A DNA stretch of 44,728 bases from DATEEG01 sp035525055. Lineage in GTDB: Bacteria; Actinomycetota; Acidimicrobiia; Spongiisociales; ZC4RG35. The DNA lies in contig DATLEZ010000094.1 in assembly GCA_035525055.1 (NCBI GenBank), positions 1-44,728 of the forward strand, written 5' to 3'. Positions 16,080 to 24,202 of the stretch are shown piece after piece. The notes below the pieces were generated by a model, which saw nothing but the letters and a program-made list of their open reading frames with translations, ran no database searches and was not told the DNA's origin. The position numbers and the translations under genes were made by a program. How positions within the stretch are numbered: position 1 is the first letter of the stretch; each line of letters starts with the position of its first letter.

Positions 16080-16987
16080 CAGGCCCCGCAGCCTCCGCCC
16101 AGCACCGGCTCCGGTCCGAGGTCGTTGTCGATGTACTCAAAGGCAGTGGTCCCCGCACCTTCGTAGTAGGCGGCATCTACGACGATCTCCATCATCCCGT
16201 CCCCGTTGAGGTCGGCGATCGCTGCGATCGAGTGGGAGAGGACGTAGGGGCTGTCGGGTTCGCCGACCGAGGTCTCGAGGATGGCCGTTTGCCACTCTCC
16301 TTCGATCATTTTTCGCAAGACGACCACGCTGTAGTCCCCGGGCCCGCCAAAAAGATCATTGGGAAGAAACTTGGAGACGATCACGATCTCCTCGGTTCCG
16401 TCAGCGTCGATGTCAGCCACCACCACCTGAAAAATGACCGGCTCGGCCTCGATACCGAGCGACATCAGCACTCCCGTCACTGCTTCGATGTGCACATCGG
16501 CCAGGTCGGTCTCGACTCGGACTGGCGACGGGCGGAGTTCCCAATCAGCGATGACAGCCAGCGCTCCCGGGTCGGCAAAATCACCCGGCAACGGCGGATC
16601 GAGGTCGAGCACGGGAGTCTGACTCGGTTCGCACAGCGTGGGCTGCTCACCAATCGCCGTCGTGATCGGTTGATCGAGCATCACTACCTGGAACTCTTCG
16701 CCTCCGCTCAACGGGATCTCATCCAGGGTCTCCGGCACCACCCATCCCTCCGACCACCAACCCATCAACCCGTAGCGGCTGGCCACCACCGGGACGGATC
16801 CCGATGTGCTCGGAGTAGTCGTGGTCGATTCGGTGGTGCTGGTTTCGGCCACAGTCGTCGATGAACTAGTCGATGAACTAGTCGACGAACTTGTGGTCGA
16901 CGGGGCGCTGGTTGGCGGGCTGGTCGTGGACCCGGCGGGACCGCCACATGCCGCGATCAGGATCAGGCCGATGAGGAGTCTTTTCAC
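16079..16987 (-). CDS. Lipoprotein with FG-GAP/VCBS-like repeats, unknown function
   Basis: A 302-residue secreted lipoprotein: signal peptide with lipobox IAAC (Cys14), then a Ser/Thr-rich spacer (about 18-62), then a beta-rich domain. Two DxDxDG-type calcium-loop repeats are visible, DIDADGTEEIVIVS and DLNGDGMMEIVVDA, as in FG-GAP/VCBS beta-propeller blades, but there are too few for a full propeller. Its ATG overlaps the maf stop (ATGA) and its TGA overlaps the ligB start, an odd position for a surface protein. I do not recognise a specific family. Confidence 0.8.
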   Translation of the reverse strand: MKRLLIGLILIAACGGPAGSTTSPPTSAPSTTSSSTSSSTSSSTTVAETSTTESTTTTPSTSGSVPVVASRYGLMGWWSEGWVVPETLDEIPLSGGEEFQVVMLDQPITTAIGEQPTLCEPSQTPVLDLDPPLPGDFADPGALAVIADWELRPSPVRVETDLADVHIEAVTGVLMSLGIEAEPVIFQVVVADIDADGTEEIVIVSKFLPNDLFGGPGDYSVVVLRKMIEGEWQTAILETSVGEPDSPYVLSHSIAAIADLNGDGMMEIVVDAAYYEGAGTTAFEYIDNDLGPEPVLGGGCGA

Positions 16988-17571
16988 CGGAACGAGAGTA
17001 GGTCGACTCCCAGACCTCGCAGAAGTCGGGCCGTGGTGTGGAGGGGCAATCCGATGACACTTGACGGACTCCCATGGACGGCTTCCACGAAGATCGCCCC
17101 TAAACCGCCCAGCGCGTAGGCGCCTGCCTTGTTCATGGGCTCGCCCGTTCCTACGTAGTCGACGATCTCTTCGTCCGTCATGGGGAGAAACTTCACCAGG
17201 GTGGATTCCACCGCTGTCACCACTTGCACGATGTCGGTAGTCCGCGCCACCGCAACGCCGGTCAGCACCTCGTGGGTGCTGCTGCCGAGCCGGCGCAGCA
17301 TTGACATGGCTTCCTCCGGGTGGCCCGGTTTTCCAAGAACATGACCGTCGATCACCACGATGGTGTCGGCGGCCACCACCACCGCGTTCGGCGTGACGGC
17401 CCCTTCGGCCTTGGCCCGGGCTAGGCGGGACACATAGTCGTAAGGCTCCTCGTTCGGATGGCGATGCTCATCGACGTCGGGAGCGACCACCTCGAATCGA
17501 ACTCCGAGGGACTCCAGCAACTCCCGTCTTCGGGGCGAGGTCGAGGCGAGGATCAGCCGGAGATCATTCAT
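16984..17571 (-). CDS. maf: Maf-family nucleoside triphosphate pyrophosphatase
   Basis: A 195-residue cytosolic enzyme that hydrolyses non-canonical or excess nucleoside triphosphates (dTTP/UTP or m7GTP subfamilies) to monophosphate and pyrophosphate. The N-terminal LILASTSPRRRELLESLG is the Maf signature, followed by PDVDE, KAEGAV, VVAADTIVVIDGHVLGKP and the C-terminal GSPSSVIGLP. The start overlaps the permease stop (ATGA), and its own stop overlaps the lipoprotein start. Linkage to a nucleoside importer suggests a role in cleaning imported or salvaged nucleotides; that role is inferred. Confidence 0.93.
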   Translation of the reverse strand: MNDLRLILASTSPRRRELLESLGVRFEVVAPDVDEHRHPNEEPYDYVSRLARAKAEGAVTPNAVVVAADTIVVIDGHVLGKPGHPEEAMSMLRRLGSSTHEVLTGVAVARTTDIVQVVTAVESTLVKFLPMTDEEIVDYVGTGEPMNKAGAYALGGLGAIFVEAVHGSPSSVIGLPLHTTARLLRGLGVDLLSFR

Positions 17572-18509
17572 TCGGGTACAAAGTTACGCCCCAAGCCCGC
17601 CGGGGGCTCGGGCAGGAGCCACCTGGACATTCGGGGCGATTTGCTTAACAGTCGTCGCAAACCGGCCGAGTTGACGACGACCAGGGCGAAGATCATCAGA
17701 GGGAACGGCAGCGAGGGGAGGATTTGGGCAAGGCCGGGCAGATCGTCCTGTAGCCGCAATGCCACCACCTGTAAGGCGCCAAAGAGGTAGCAACCGATGG
17801 CAACCCGGATCGGCTGCCAACCGCCGAAGATGACGATGGCGAGCGCGATCCAGCCAAAACCTGCAGTGTGCCCGTCAGACCAACCGAGTTTCTGGTCGAG
17901 GGAGAAGGCGGCTCCCGCCACCCCCACCAGGGCACCACCGACCACGGCCGCCAGATATCTATGGCGGTTCACATTGATGCCGCGAGCATGGGCCGCCTCG
18001 GGCCTTTCGCCGACCGCCCGCAGCTGTAACCCGATCCGGCTTCGGGCCAGGAACCAGGCAGCCACCACGACAAGAATCAACGAGCCATAGACCGACAGGT
18101 TTTGCCCAAAGAGAGCGCGGCCTATGAGTGGTATCTCGGACAAGCCCGGAATCGGAGTGGAAGGGACCGACGGACCGGGCTGATGGGCGAAGCCCTCGCC
18201 AAGGTAAGACGCAAGTGCTGCGCCGAGCAGCGTCAGGACGAAGCCCACGGCCACCTGGTTGAGTCGAAGACCGATGCCAGACCAGGCAACGATCAAGGCG
18301 ACGAGCGAGGACACCACTGCTGCCACGAGAAACCCGAGCCCGACGCTTCCGGTAGTAAAAGCGACCGCGAACCCGGTCATGGCCGAAAGGAGGATGCTGC
18401 CGTCGAGCGAAAGGTTCACGATTCCTGCCCTCTCGGTGATCGCCTCGCCGACAGCGGCGTAGATCAGCGGGGCCGCGGCAGCAACTATCGAAACAAGGGT
18501 CGCCTCCAT
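17568..18509 (-). CDS. Nucleoside-type ABC transporter permease (second)
   Basis: A 313-residue inner-membrane permease of the branched-chain amino acid/ribose/nucleoside superfamily, with about 8-10 hydrophobic segments. It starts MEATLVSIVAAAAPLIYAAVGEAITERAGIVNLSLDG; the GEAITERAGIVNLSLDG block is characteristic of BMP-linked nucleoside permeases (NupQ/YufQ type). The frame is open far upstream, but that part overlaps the first permease in another frame, so ATG 18509, which overlaps the preceding TGA by one base, is chosen. Its stop overlaps the maf start. Confidence 0.9.
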   Translation of the reverse strand: MEATLVSIVAAAAPLIYAAVGEAITERAGIVNLSLDGSILLSAMTGFAVAFTTGSVGLGFLVAAVVSSLVALIVAWSGIGLRLNQVAVGFVLTLLGAALASYLGEGFAHQPGPSVPSTPIPGLSEIPLIGRALFGQNLSVYGSLILVVVAAWFLARSRIGLQLRAVGERPEAAHARGINVNRHRYLAAVVGGALVGVAGAAFSLDQKLGWSDGHTAGFGWIALAIVIFGGWQPIRVAIGCYLFGALQVVALRLQDDLPGLAQILPSLPFPLMIFALVVVNSAGLRRLLSKSPRMSRWLLPEPPAGLGRNFVPE

Positions 18510-19546
18510 CAGATCTGCCTCGCCAGCCTTTGTCGCTTGGCAAACCAGCCCCCGAACAGGACCGCGGCCAGAACGAGAAGACCCTGGATGACGGCTCCGA
18601 GCGACGAATCGAGGTCGAGACGAAGTTGCAGCTGCGACGATCCGACCGAGATGGCGGCAAAGAACAAGGCGATCGGACCGACCCATCGGACCCGGTAGCC
18701 GGCGAGCAGAACCACCAGCACGGCGAGGAACCCTCGCCCGCCGGCGATGGCCGGAACGAGCTTGTGCTGAACACCGGTGACTATCACCGCGCCCGCCAAT
18801 CCGGCCAACCCGCCGCCGACCAGAAACGCACGCATCGTTGTGGCGTCGGCCGGCACGCCCAACAGACGCGCACTTGCCGGATTGGAGCCAACCGCGCGGA
18901 GTCGCAGTCCAAAGCGAGTGCCTCGCATCACCAGACCGACCCCGATCAGCGCCGCCACAGCCAATCCAATGGCGATTGGCGACAGCCGTGTCCCGAAAGC
19001 AGTGGGCAGCCAGGTCTCGGGCCGGAACGGCTCCGTTCCCGACGTCGATGCCACCCCGGCTCGCTTCCATGGCCCGATGATGAGGTAGGTGGCGAAAGCC
19101 TGGGCCACGAACCCGAGACCGATCCCGCCGAAGATCTCGTTCACTCTCCCCTTGACCTTCAGGACGCCGGCCGCACCACCCCATAAGGCGCCACCGATGA
19201 CACCGGCCGCGAGTGTGACAGTCAGAACGATCGGCGTGTCACCGGCGACGGCTCTGGCGGCCAATGAAGCGGCGATGGCTCCGGCAATTATCTGGCCTTC
19301 CACGCCGATGTTCCACAGTCCGGCCGCAAAAGTGACCACGAGCCCGGCACCGGCGATGGCCACCGGTGCCCAAGCCATCAACGTGTCGGCGAATCTGGTC
19401 TTGCCGTTGAAGGCGCCGTCACCGATGAGCCTGAGTGCCTCCAGCGGTGGAGCGTCGGCCAGCAAGAGAAGCCCGATCGTCGCTGCCAATGCCACGATGA
19501 TTGGCGCCACGACGCCGGCGATCCGCGAACCTATCGATCTGGTCAC
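18509..19546 (-). CDS. Nucleoside-type ABC transporter permease (first)
   Basis: A 345-residue inner-membrane permease (NupP/YufP type). Hydrophobic helices begin at about residue 10 (IAGVVAPIIVALAATIGLLLLA). The motif AGLWNIGVEGQIIAGAIAA and the later LRAVGSNPASARLLGVPA are hallmarks of permeases paired with BMP-family lipoproteins. ATG 19546 overlaps the ATPase stop (ATGA). With the second permease it would form the heterodimeric channel. Confidence 0.92.
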   Translation of the reverse strand: MTRSIGSRIAGVVAPIIVALAATIGLLLLADAPPLEALRLIGDGAFNGKTRFADTLMAWAPVAIAGAGLVVTFAAGLWNIGVEGQIIAGAIAASLAARAVAGDTPIVLTVTLAAGVIGGALWGGAAGVLKVKGRVNEIFGGIGLGFVAQAFATYLIIGPWKRAGVASTSGTEPFRPETWLPTAFGTRLSPIAIGLAVAALIGVGLVMRGTRFGLRLRAVGSNPASARLLGVPADATTMRAFLVGGGLAGLAGAVIVTGVQHKLVPAIAGGRGFLAVLVVLLAGYRVRWVGPIALFFAAISVGSSQLQLRLDLDSSLGAVIQGLLVLAAVLFGGWFAKRQRLARQI

Positions 19547-20997
19547 GCGGTGACCCTGCCGCCGATCAACGTTCCGACCTCTTCGGCGTCGGTGTCCCTG
19601 GCAGCCAATCGAGAAATGATCCGCCCTTCGAAGAGGACAAGGATTCGATCGGAGTACGTCAGTAGTTCATCGATGTCCGCTGAAGAGAAAATGATGGCAG
19701 TGCCGTCCTTGCGTCGCTCCAGCAGGCGGCCCCAAACATAGGCAGCCGAGTCGAGGTCGAGTCCCCTGGTCGGGTGCTCCATCAGCAGCAGCTTCAACTT
19801 CGCCGGCAGGAGGGCCAGCAGCAGCCGTTGCTGGTTCCCGCCCGAGAGCTGATCCGCGGCAGAGTCCGGACTCCCCTTGATGCGGAAGGCATCGATGGCT
19901 TCCGCGGCCCTCTCGCGGGCCGCTTCCCAGTCGAGGAACCGGGCCGTGTTGCTGGCCAGTTCGATGTGCTCGGTGATCGTTAATCCCGGCAACAGGCCTT
20001 CTTCCAGGCGACCACCCGGCAAGAATGCGATGCCTGCCTCGGCAGCGCGTTGGGCGGAGCGATGGGTGACGTCTCGACCTCCGATCGTGACGCGACCACG
20101 GTGAATCGCCGCGGTTCCGGCCAGCGCCCTCAGCAGCGACCCCTGACCGCTTCCCTCGAGCCCGGCAAGACCGATCACCTCGCCCGCATTGACCTGCAGA
20201 TCCGCCTCCGCGATCCCGGTCCTCTCATCGCCAGAGCTGACCGCGCTGAGCTCGGCCACGATTGCGCCTCCCTCGCTCGCCGGAGCCCTGGTCGGTATCA
20301 AGCTGCCCTGCTCGAACATCATCTCGACTAGGTCTTCCTCACGACGAGGGAGATTCGAAGTTCCGACAACGCGGCCTCGTCGCAGAACCGTGACGGAGGT
20401 GCACAGCTCGTTGACCTCCTCGAGCTTGTGCGAAACGAAGAGCACCGTCAATCCCTCACTCGCCAACCGGTGGAGAGCAGCGAAAAGCTCCCGCCTCTGG
20501 TTGACGGTGATGCCCGAAGTGGGCTCGTCGAGGATCAATACCCTGATTCCCGCCGCAAGGAGCCTGACTATCTCGAGCTGCTGCCGCTCCCCTACAGAAA
20601 GGCTTCTGGTAACGGCGGCCGGATCCAGCTTGAACCCGAAACGGCTGCCGGTCGCGACCAGTTCGGCGCTCGACGCGGCGACTGATCGACGGCTTCCCAG
20701 GCGAAAGTTCTCGGCCGCAGTGAAGGGAAGGCAAACCAGCGGCTCTTGATGAAGCATTCCGATGCCGGCTGCCAGCGCCTGTTGGGGTGATCCGAGGGGG
20801 ATCGGATTGCCGTCGAGCGTCACCGACCCGCTATCCGGCGAGACGATCCCAGAGAGGATCTTCATCAGCGTCGACTTGCCCGCTCCGTTCTCGCCGAGGA
20901 TGGAGTGCAGCGTTCCCGCCGGAAGTTCGAGGTTGATCCCGTCGTTCGCAACGAGATTGCCGAACCGCTTGGTGATGCCAGAAACAAGCAACGTCAT
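19543..20997 (-). CDS. Nucleoside-type ABC transporter ATPase with two nucleotide-binding domains
   Basis: A 484-residue tandem ATPase that energises the two permeases. NBD1 has Walker A GENGAGKST (35-43), signature LSVGERQQ and Walker B RVLILDEPTSG. NBD2 has a degenerate Walker A (GLEGSGQGS), signature LSGGNQQ and LLLMEHPTRGLD, the usual asymmetry of RbsA/MglA/YufO-type proteins. ATG 20997 matches the family start but has no ribosome-binding site and directly follows a heptad-repeat hairpin. ATG 21036, inside that hairpin's loop, would add 13 residues. The gene begins a run of overlapping frames through ligB. Confidence 0.92.
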   Translation of the reverse strand: MTLLVSGITKRFGNLVANDGINLELPAGTLHSILGENGAGKSTLMKILSGIVSPDSGSVTLDGNPIPLGSPQQALAAGIGMLHQEPLVCLPFTAAENFRLGSRRSVAASSAELVATGSRFGFKLDPAAVTRSLSVGERQQLEIVRLLAAGIRVLILDEPTSGITVNQRRELFAALHRLASEGLTVLFVSHKLEEVNELCTSVTVLRRGRVVGTSNLPRREEDLVEMMFEQGSLIPTRAPASEGGAIVAELSAVSSGDERTGIAEADLQVNAGEVIGLAGLEGSGQGSLLRALAGTAAIHRGRVTIGGRDVTHRSAQRAAEAGIAFLPGGRLEEGLLPGLTITEHIELASNTARFLDWEAARERAAEAIDAFRIKGSPDSAADQLSGGNQQRLLLALLPAKLKLLLMEHPTRGLDLDSAAYVWGRLLERRKDGTAIIFSSADIDELLTYSDRILVLFEGRIISRLAARDTDAEEVGTLIGGRVTA

Positions 20998-21067
20998 ACG
21001 TTCTACGTAAGAACGCCGTGTGGAAGGACTCTGCATGGTTCAGACGTAAGACGTAGAACGTAAAACG
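20998..21067. repeat. Heptad-repeat inverted repeat (ACGTAGA word) before the ABC ATPase
   Basis: On the plus strand, ACGTAAG (21044-21050), ACGTAGA (21051-21057) and ACGTAAA (21058-21064) run in 7-nt register. ACGTAGAACGT (21051-21061) is an exact inverted copy of ACGTTCTACGT (20998-21008), giving an 11-bp stem with a 42-nt loop. The hairpin abuts the ATPase start codon at 20997. The same word recurs at 33496-33540. Confidence 0.8.
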
Positions 21068-21072
21068 GGTTA

Positions 21073-21092
21073 GGGGGCGCCGAGGCGCCCCC
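21073..21092 (-). terminator. GC-rich hairpin after the BMP lipoprotein gene
   Basis: GGGGGCGCC (21073-21081) and GGCGCCCCC (21084-21092) form a compact stem, 8 bp if a 4-nt loop is imposed, just after the stop of the binding-protein gene (21100). Read on the minus strand it is followed by TAACCCGTTTT, a weak T tract. It likely attenuates transcription into the ATPase gene or protects the upstream message. Confidence 0.65.
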
Positions 21093-21099
21093 AAACCAC

Positions 21100-22389
21100 T
21101 CAACCTGCGCTCGAGGCTCCATCTATCCCTTGGAGGAGCTGGGTCGTGTACCAGACCTGAAGATCCGAAGCTGTCTCCCCTTCGGGAACGTACACGCTGC
21201 CGTCCTGATAATTGAGCGGTCCGGTCCAGAGGCTGATCGAACCGTCGGCCAGGCCCGCGATGAACTCGTCAAGTGAGGCCGACTCCTCTTCGGTGAGCCC
21301 CTCGCCCTTGATGTATCCAACCATCGAGGTGTCAGGGTTGTTCATGTCGGTCCAATCGGGGCCTATCCACTGGAAGCTGGGAGCAAAGCTTCCGTCGATA
21401 ACCGACTGCGCGACCTCCAGGTACGAGGGCCCCCAGTTGAAGTACGGGACGCCCAGGCAGATGAACGGGGCCTCAGCGCAGGCATCCCGATAGTCAAACG
21501 GAACCGCCCAGACCGCCTCGTCGGCGGCAGCTCGCTGACCGGTTCGCACTATGACCTCTGTCGTGTCGATTCCCGACATCACGACATCGGAACCGCCATC
21601 CAGAAACTCGTTGGTCACCTGCGTTGGGTCCAGGGTCACACCGGGGATGTGGAACCAAAAGCCGATCCAGTTCACCGCAAATCTGAGGGCGGCCGGGTCC
21701 TCTCCCCGGTAGTTCTCGTAGCAATAACGAGCCCCGAGATAGGCGGCGTTGACGAACCTACGGGTCTCGTCGTTGATCAGCGGGCCGACGTAACCGAGCG
21801 AACCGGTTGAAGTCTTCAGGCCTGCCGCGCAACCGGCGATCATCTTGCCGTACTCCATCTCGGCCATGATGTTGCCGAGGTTCGTCAAGTCGGCTCGATG
21901 GTTCTGGCCTTCCACCCAGGCGTTGTCACCCGAAGCCCAGATCATCGGAACGTCGGGATGGGCCGCTGCGGCGGCAAGGATGCCATCGCGCATATCGTCC
22001 GAAGTGGCGAAAATCAGTTGAGCACCCTGGGCGATCATGTCGTCGACGACCTGTTCCAAGGTGGTGTCGGGCCGATCGGCCGGGTTGACCTTGTCGAGGA
22101 CGATCATCTCGGCGCCGAGGTTGGCTTCGAGGTATTCACCCGCTTCACGATGCGCCTGCGACCAACCGCGATCGTCCTGCGGGCCGACCAGGATCATCCC
22201 GAAAACCAGGGTTTCTGCCTCCCCGCCAGTCGTCGTGGTCTCTTCGGCCTCCGTCGTGGTTGCGCCTTCGGCCGTCGTAGTCGTTTCGGCACCGGCCGTC
22301 GTCGTGGTCTCGCCGCCATCGCTGCCGCAAGCGGCAATCAATAACGACAATGCGGTCAGAATCATCAACCAGCGTCTCCGCCGGGTCAT
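21100..22389 (-). CDS. BMP-family nucleoside-binding lipoprotein
   Basis: A 429-residue extracellular substrate-binding lipoprotein of the BMP/PnrA family. The signal peptide ends in lipobox IAAC (Cys21), followed by a Thr/Glu-rich spacer (about 27-62). The binding domain contains LVFGMILVGPQDDRGWSQAHREAGEY, VDDMIAQGAQLIFATSDD and GYVGPLINDETRRFVNAAYLGAR, which fit BMP proteins. These bind purine nucleosides in characterised cases; the ligand here is inferred. ATG 22389 is chosen because GGGAGGA precedes it at good spacing; ATG 22404 lies upstream of that site. A 7-bp hairpin lies just upstream. Confidence 0.9.
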   Translation of the reverse strand: MTRRRRWLMILTALSLLIAACGSDGGETTTTAGAETTTTAEGATTTEAEETTTTGGEAETLVFGMILVGPQDDRGWSQAHREAGEYLEANLGAEMIVLDKVNPADRPDTTLEQVVDDMIAQGAQLIFATSDDMRDGILAAAAAHPDVPMIWASGDNAWVEGQNHRADLTNLGNIMAEMEYGKMIAGCAAGLKTSTGSLGYVGPLINDETRRFVNAAYLGARYCYENYRGEDPAALRFAVNWIGFWFHIPGVTLDPTQVTNEFLDGGSDVVMSGIDTTEVIVRTGQRAAADEAVWAVPFDYRDACAEAPFICLGVPYFNWGPSYLEVAQSVIDGSFAPSFQWIGPDWTDMNNPDTSMVGYIKGEGLTEEESASLDEFIAGLADGSISLWTGPLNYQDGSVYVPEGETASDLQVWYTTQLLQGIDGASSAG

Positions 22390-22401
22390 AGTCAGTCCTC
22401 C

Positions 22402-22423
22402 CATAGGAAGATCCGATCCTATG
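22402..22423 (-). promoter_or_regulatory. Small leader hairpin upstream of the BMP lipoprotein
   Basis: CATAGGA (22402-22408) and TCCTATG (22417-22423) form a perfect 7-bp stem with an 8-nt loop, ending directly upstream of the GGGAGGA ribosome-binding site. It may protect the mRNA 5' end or tune translation. No known nucleoside or purine riboswitch consensus was recognised. Confidence 0.35.
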
Positions 22424-22481
22424 CAGGCCGGAACCGGTGGACCGTTTCGCGTCGGTTAAAGGTTTTCCACAGGGTCACACC

Positions 22482-24122
22482 TCAACCCGGGACCAGCTTT
22501 AAGACCCGGCCGTCGGCCACGGTGATGTACATCTCACCGGTTGAGTCGACCCCGAAGGAAAGGACCTGACCGACGCTGCCCAAGTCCGTCCATTCACGGA
22601 TATCTGTCGCTACCCCCCCAACGTACCGGAAGGAACGGAGCCATCCCGAGCAGTAGTCGCTGAAGAAGTAGGTTCCTGCCAGAGCCGGCATGGCCGAGCC
22701 CCGGTAGACGTAGCCACCGGTTATCGAGCAGCCATCACTGTGGGTGTACTCGTAGACCGGTGGCGTGAAGCCCGTCGTGTTGCAAGTCGACCCGCTGAGG
22801 CAGCGGGTCCCCTCCACCACCGGCCAGCCGAGGTTGGCTCCGGCCGATCCGGTCGTCAGGACCGTAACTTCCTCGCGCTGGCCCTGGCCGACGTCGGCTA
22901 TGTACAGGTTGCTGCCGTCCCAGGCATTGCGCCAGGGATTGCGGACGCCCTTGGCCCAGATCTCGGCCCCGGGAGCAGCAGCGTCAACGTCGAGCCTGAG
23001 GATCGATCCCAGGAGGCTGTTGGGATCCTGACCATTGCCGTATTGGTCGTTGCCGCCGCCGCCATCGCCCATTGGGATGTAGAGGATGCCGTCGGGTCCG
23101 AATCCGAGCCATCCGCCGTTGTGATTCGAGGCCGGCTGGTCGATCATCAGCAACTCCCGAGCCGATCCCACATCAGCGACGTTCGGATTGGATGCCGAGG
23201 CTTGGTACTCGACGATTCGGGTATCACCCGCGTTGTCGGTGTAGTTCACGAAGAACCGGCGGTTGCTGGAGTAATTGGGGTGGAACGCGAGACCAAGCAG
23301 ACCCCGCTCCCCACCGTAGAGGACCGGACCGCGCAGGTCGATGAAGGGAGTCGCCAAACGACTAGCGCCCTGAAGGATCCAGATTTGCCCGTCCTGATCG
23401 ACCACGAACAATCGTGAGTCCCCCGGGGGCGACGCAACGAATACTGGCGCTTCGAATCCCCCGGCGACTTCGACCACTGCGACTTCGGTCACGCGCGGTG
23501 GAGGGATGATGGGAGTCAGGCCAAAGGCGCGGGATATGAAGGTGGCCATCTGATCGCGCAACACCTGGTCGTAGGGGCAGAATTTTCCGCCGCCACATCC
23601 GGTGGTGATGCCGGCCGCGGCGATGGCTTCCACTGCGCCAGTGAAGAACAAGCCAGCGGGAACGTCGGAGAACGTTCCGGTGTTGGTCCCAGGGGCCAGA
23701 TCGAGCGCCCGCATCAACATCACTGCCATTTCGCCGCGGGAGATGGGGTTCGCCGGTCCGAAGGTGCCATCGGGATAGCCGGTGGCGATCCCGAGCTCGG
23801 CAATGCGTTCGATGTGGCCCGCGAACGGGCCGGGGGGAACATCCGGGAACGTGCCCGAGGCAGTGGAGGGGCTTTCCCCGAGTGCTCGAATCAGAAAGAC
23901 CGCCATCTGTTCGCGGGTCACCGGCAGGGTCGGGCAGTAGAGCGCAGGCCCGCATCCGGTCGTTATCCCGGCTGCTGAGATCGCCTCGATCGTTCCCTCG
24001 TGCAGGTTGCCGTCATCGTCGACAAACGTGCCTCCGGGCGGAAGCGTCTGTCCAATCGCCGGAGAGATCATGCTCCCCGCCACCAGGCATACTGCCACTG
24101 CCAGAACTAGTGGTCTTCTCAT
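22482..24122 (-). CDS. Secreted SLH-anchored PQQ-dependent sugar dehydrogenase-like protein
   Basis: A 546-residue secreted protein. A Sec signal peptide (about 1-24) is followed by three S-layer-homology-like repeats (about 32-85, 90-145, 150-205; each near FPDVP..., TGY/TGC and ...QMAVFLIRAL), then a beta-propeller of the soluble glucose/sorbosone dehydrogenase type. Visible blocks are FEAPVFVASPPGDSRLFVVDQDGQIW, GERGLLGLAFHPNY, SNHNGGWLGFGPDGILYIPMGDGG and GVRNPWRNAWD. Relatives oxidise sugars with PQQ and calcium. The SLH part suggests attachment to the cell wall. No PQQ biosynthesis genes are in the window. Confidence 0.88.
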   Translation of the reverse strand: MRRPLVLAVAVCLVAGSMISPAIGQTLPPGGTFVDDDGNLHEGTIEAISAAGITTGCGPALYCPTLPVTREQMAVFLIRALGESPSTASGTFPDVPPGPFAGHIERIAELGIATGYPDGTFGPANPISRGEMAVMLMRALDLAPGTNTGTFSDVPAGLFFTGAVEAIAAAGITTGCGGGKFCPYDQVLRDQMATFISRAFGLTPIIPPPRVTEVAVVEVAGGFEAPVFVASPPGDSRLFVVDQDGQIWILQGASRLATPFIDLRGPVLYGGERGLLGLAFHPNYSSNRRFFVNYTDNAGDTRIVEYQASASNPNVADVGSARELLMIDQPASNHNGGWLGFGPDGILYIPMGDGGGGNDQYGNGQDPNSLLGSILRLDVDAAAPGAEIWAKGVRNPWRNAWDGSNLYIADVGQGQREEVTVLTTGSAGANLGWPVVEGTRCLSGSTCNTTGFTPPVYEYTHSDGCSITGGYVYRGSAMPALAGTYFFSDYCSGWLRSFRYVGGVATDIREWTDLGSVGQVLSFGVDSTGEMYITVADGRVLKLVPG

Positions 24123-24202
24123 CGATCCCTCCGATCGGTCGGTCGCCCCGCCCGGAGGCTATCAACTCCCCGTTCCTTGAGGGGAACCAGTCCCCGGGCC
24201 TG

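Noticed and set aside
22390..22480. Purine-type riboswitch upstream of the BMP lipoprotein
   Set aside because: Only a 7-bp hairpin is visible; the conserved three-way-junction loops of purine riboswitches are absent.
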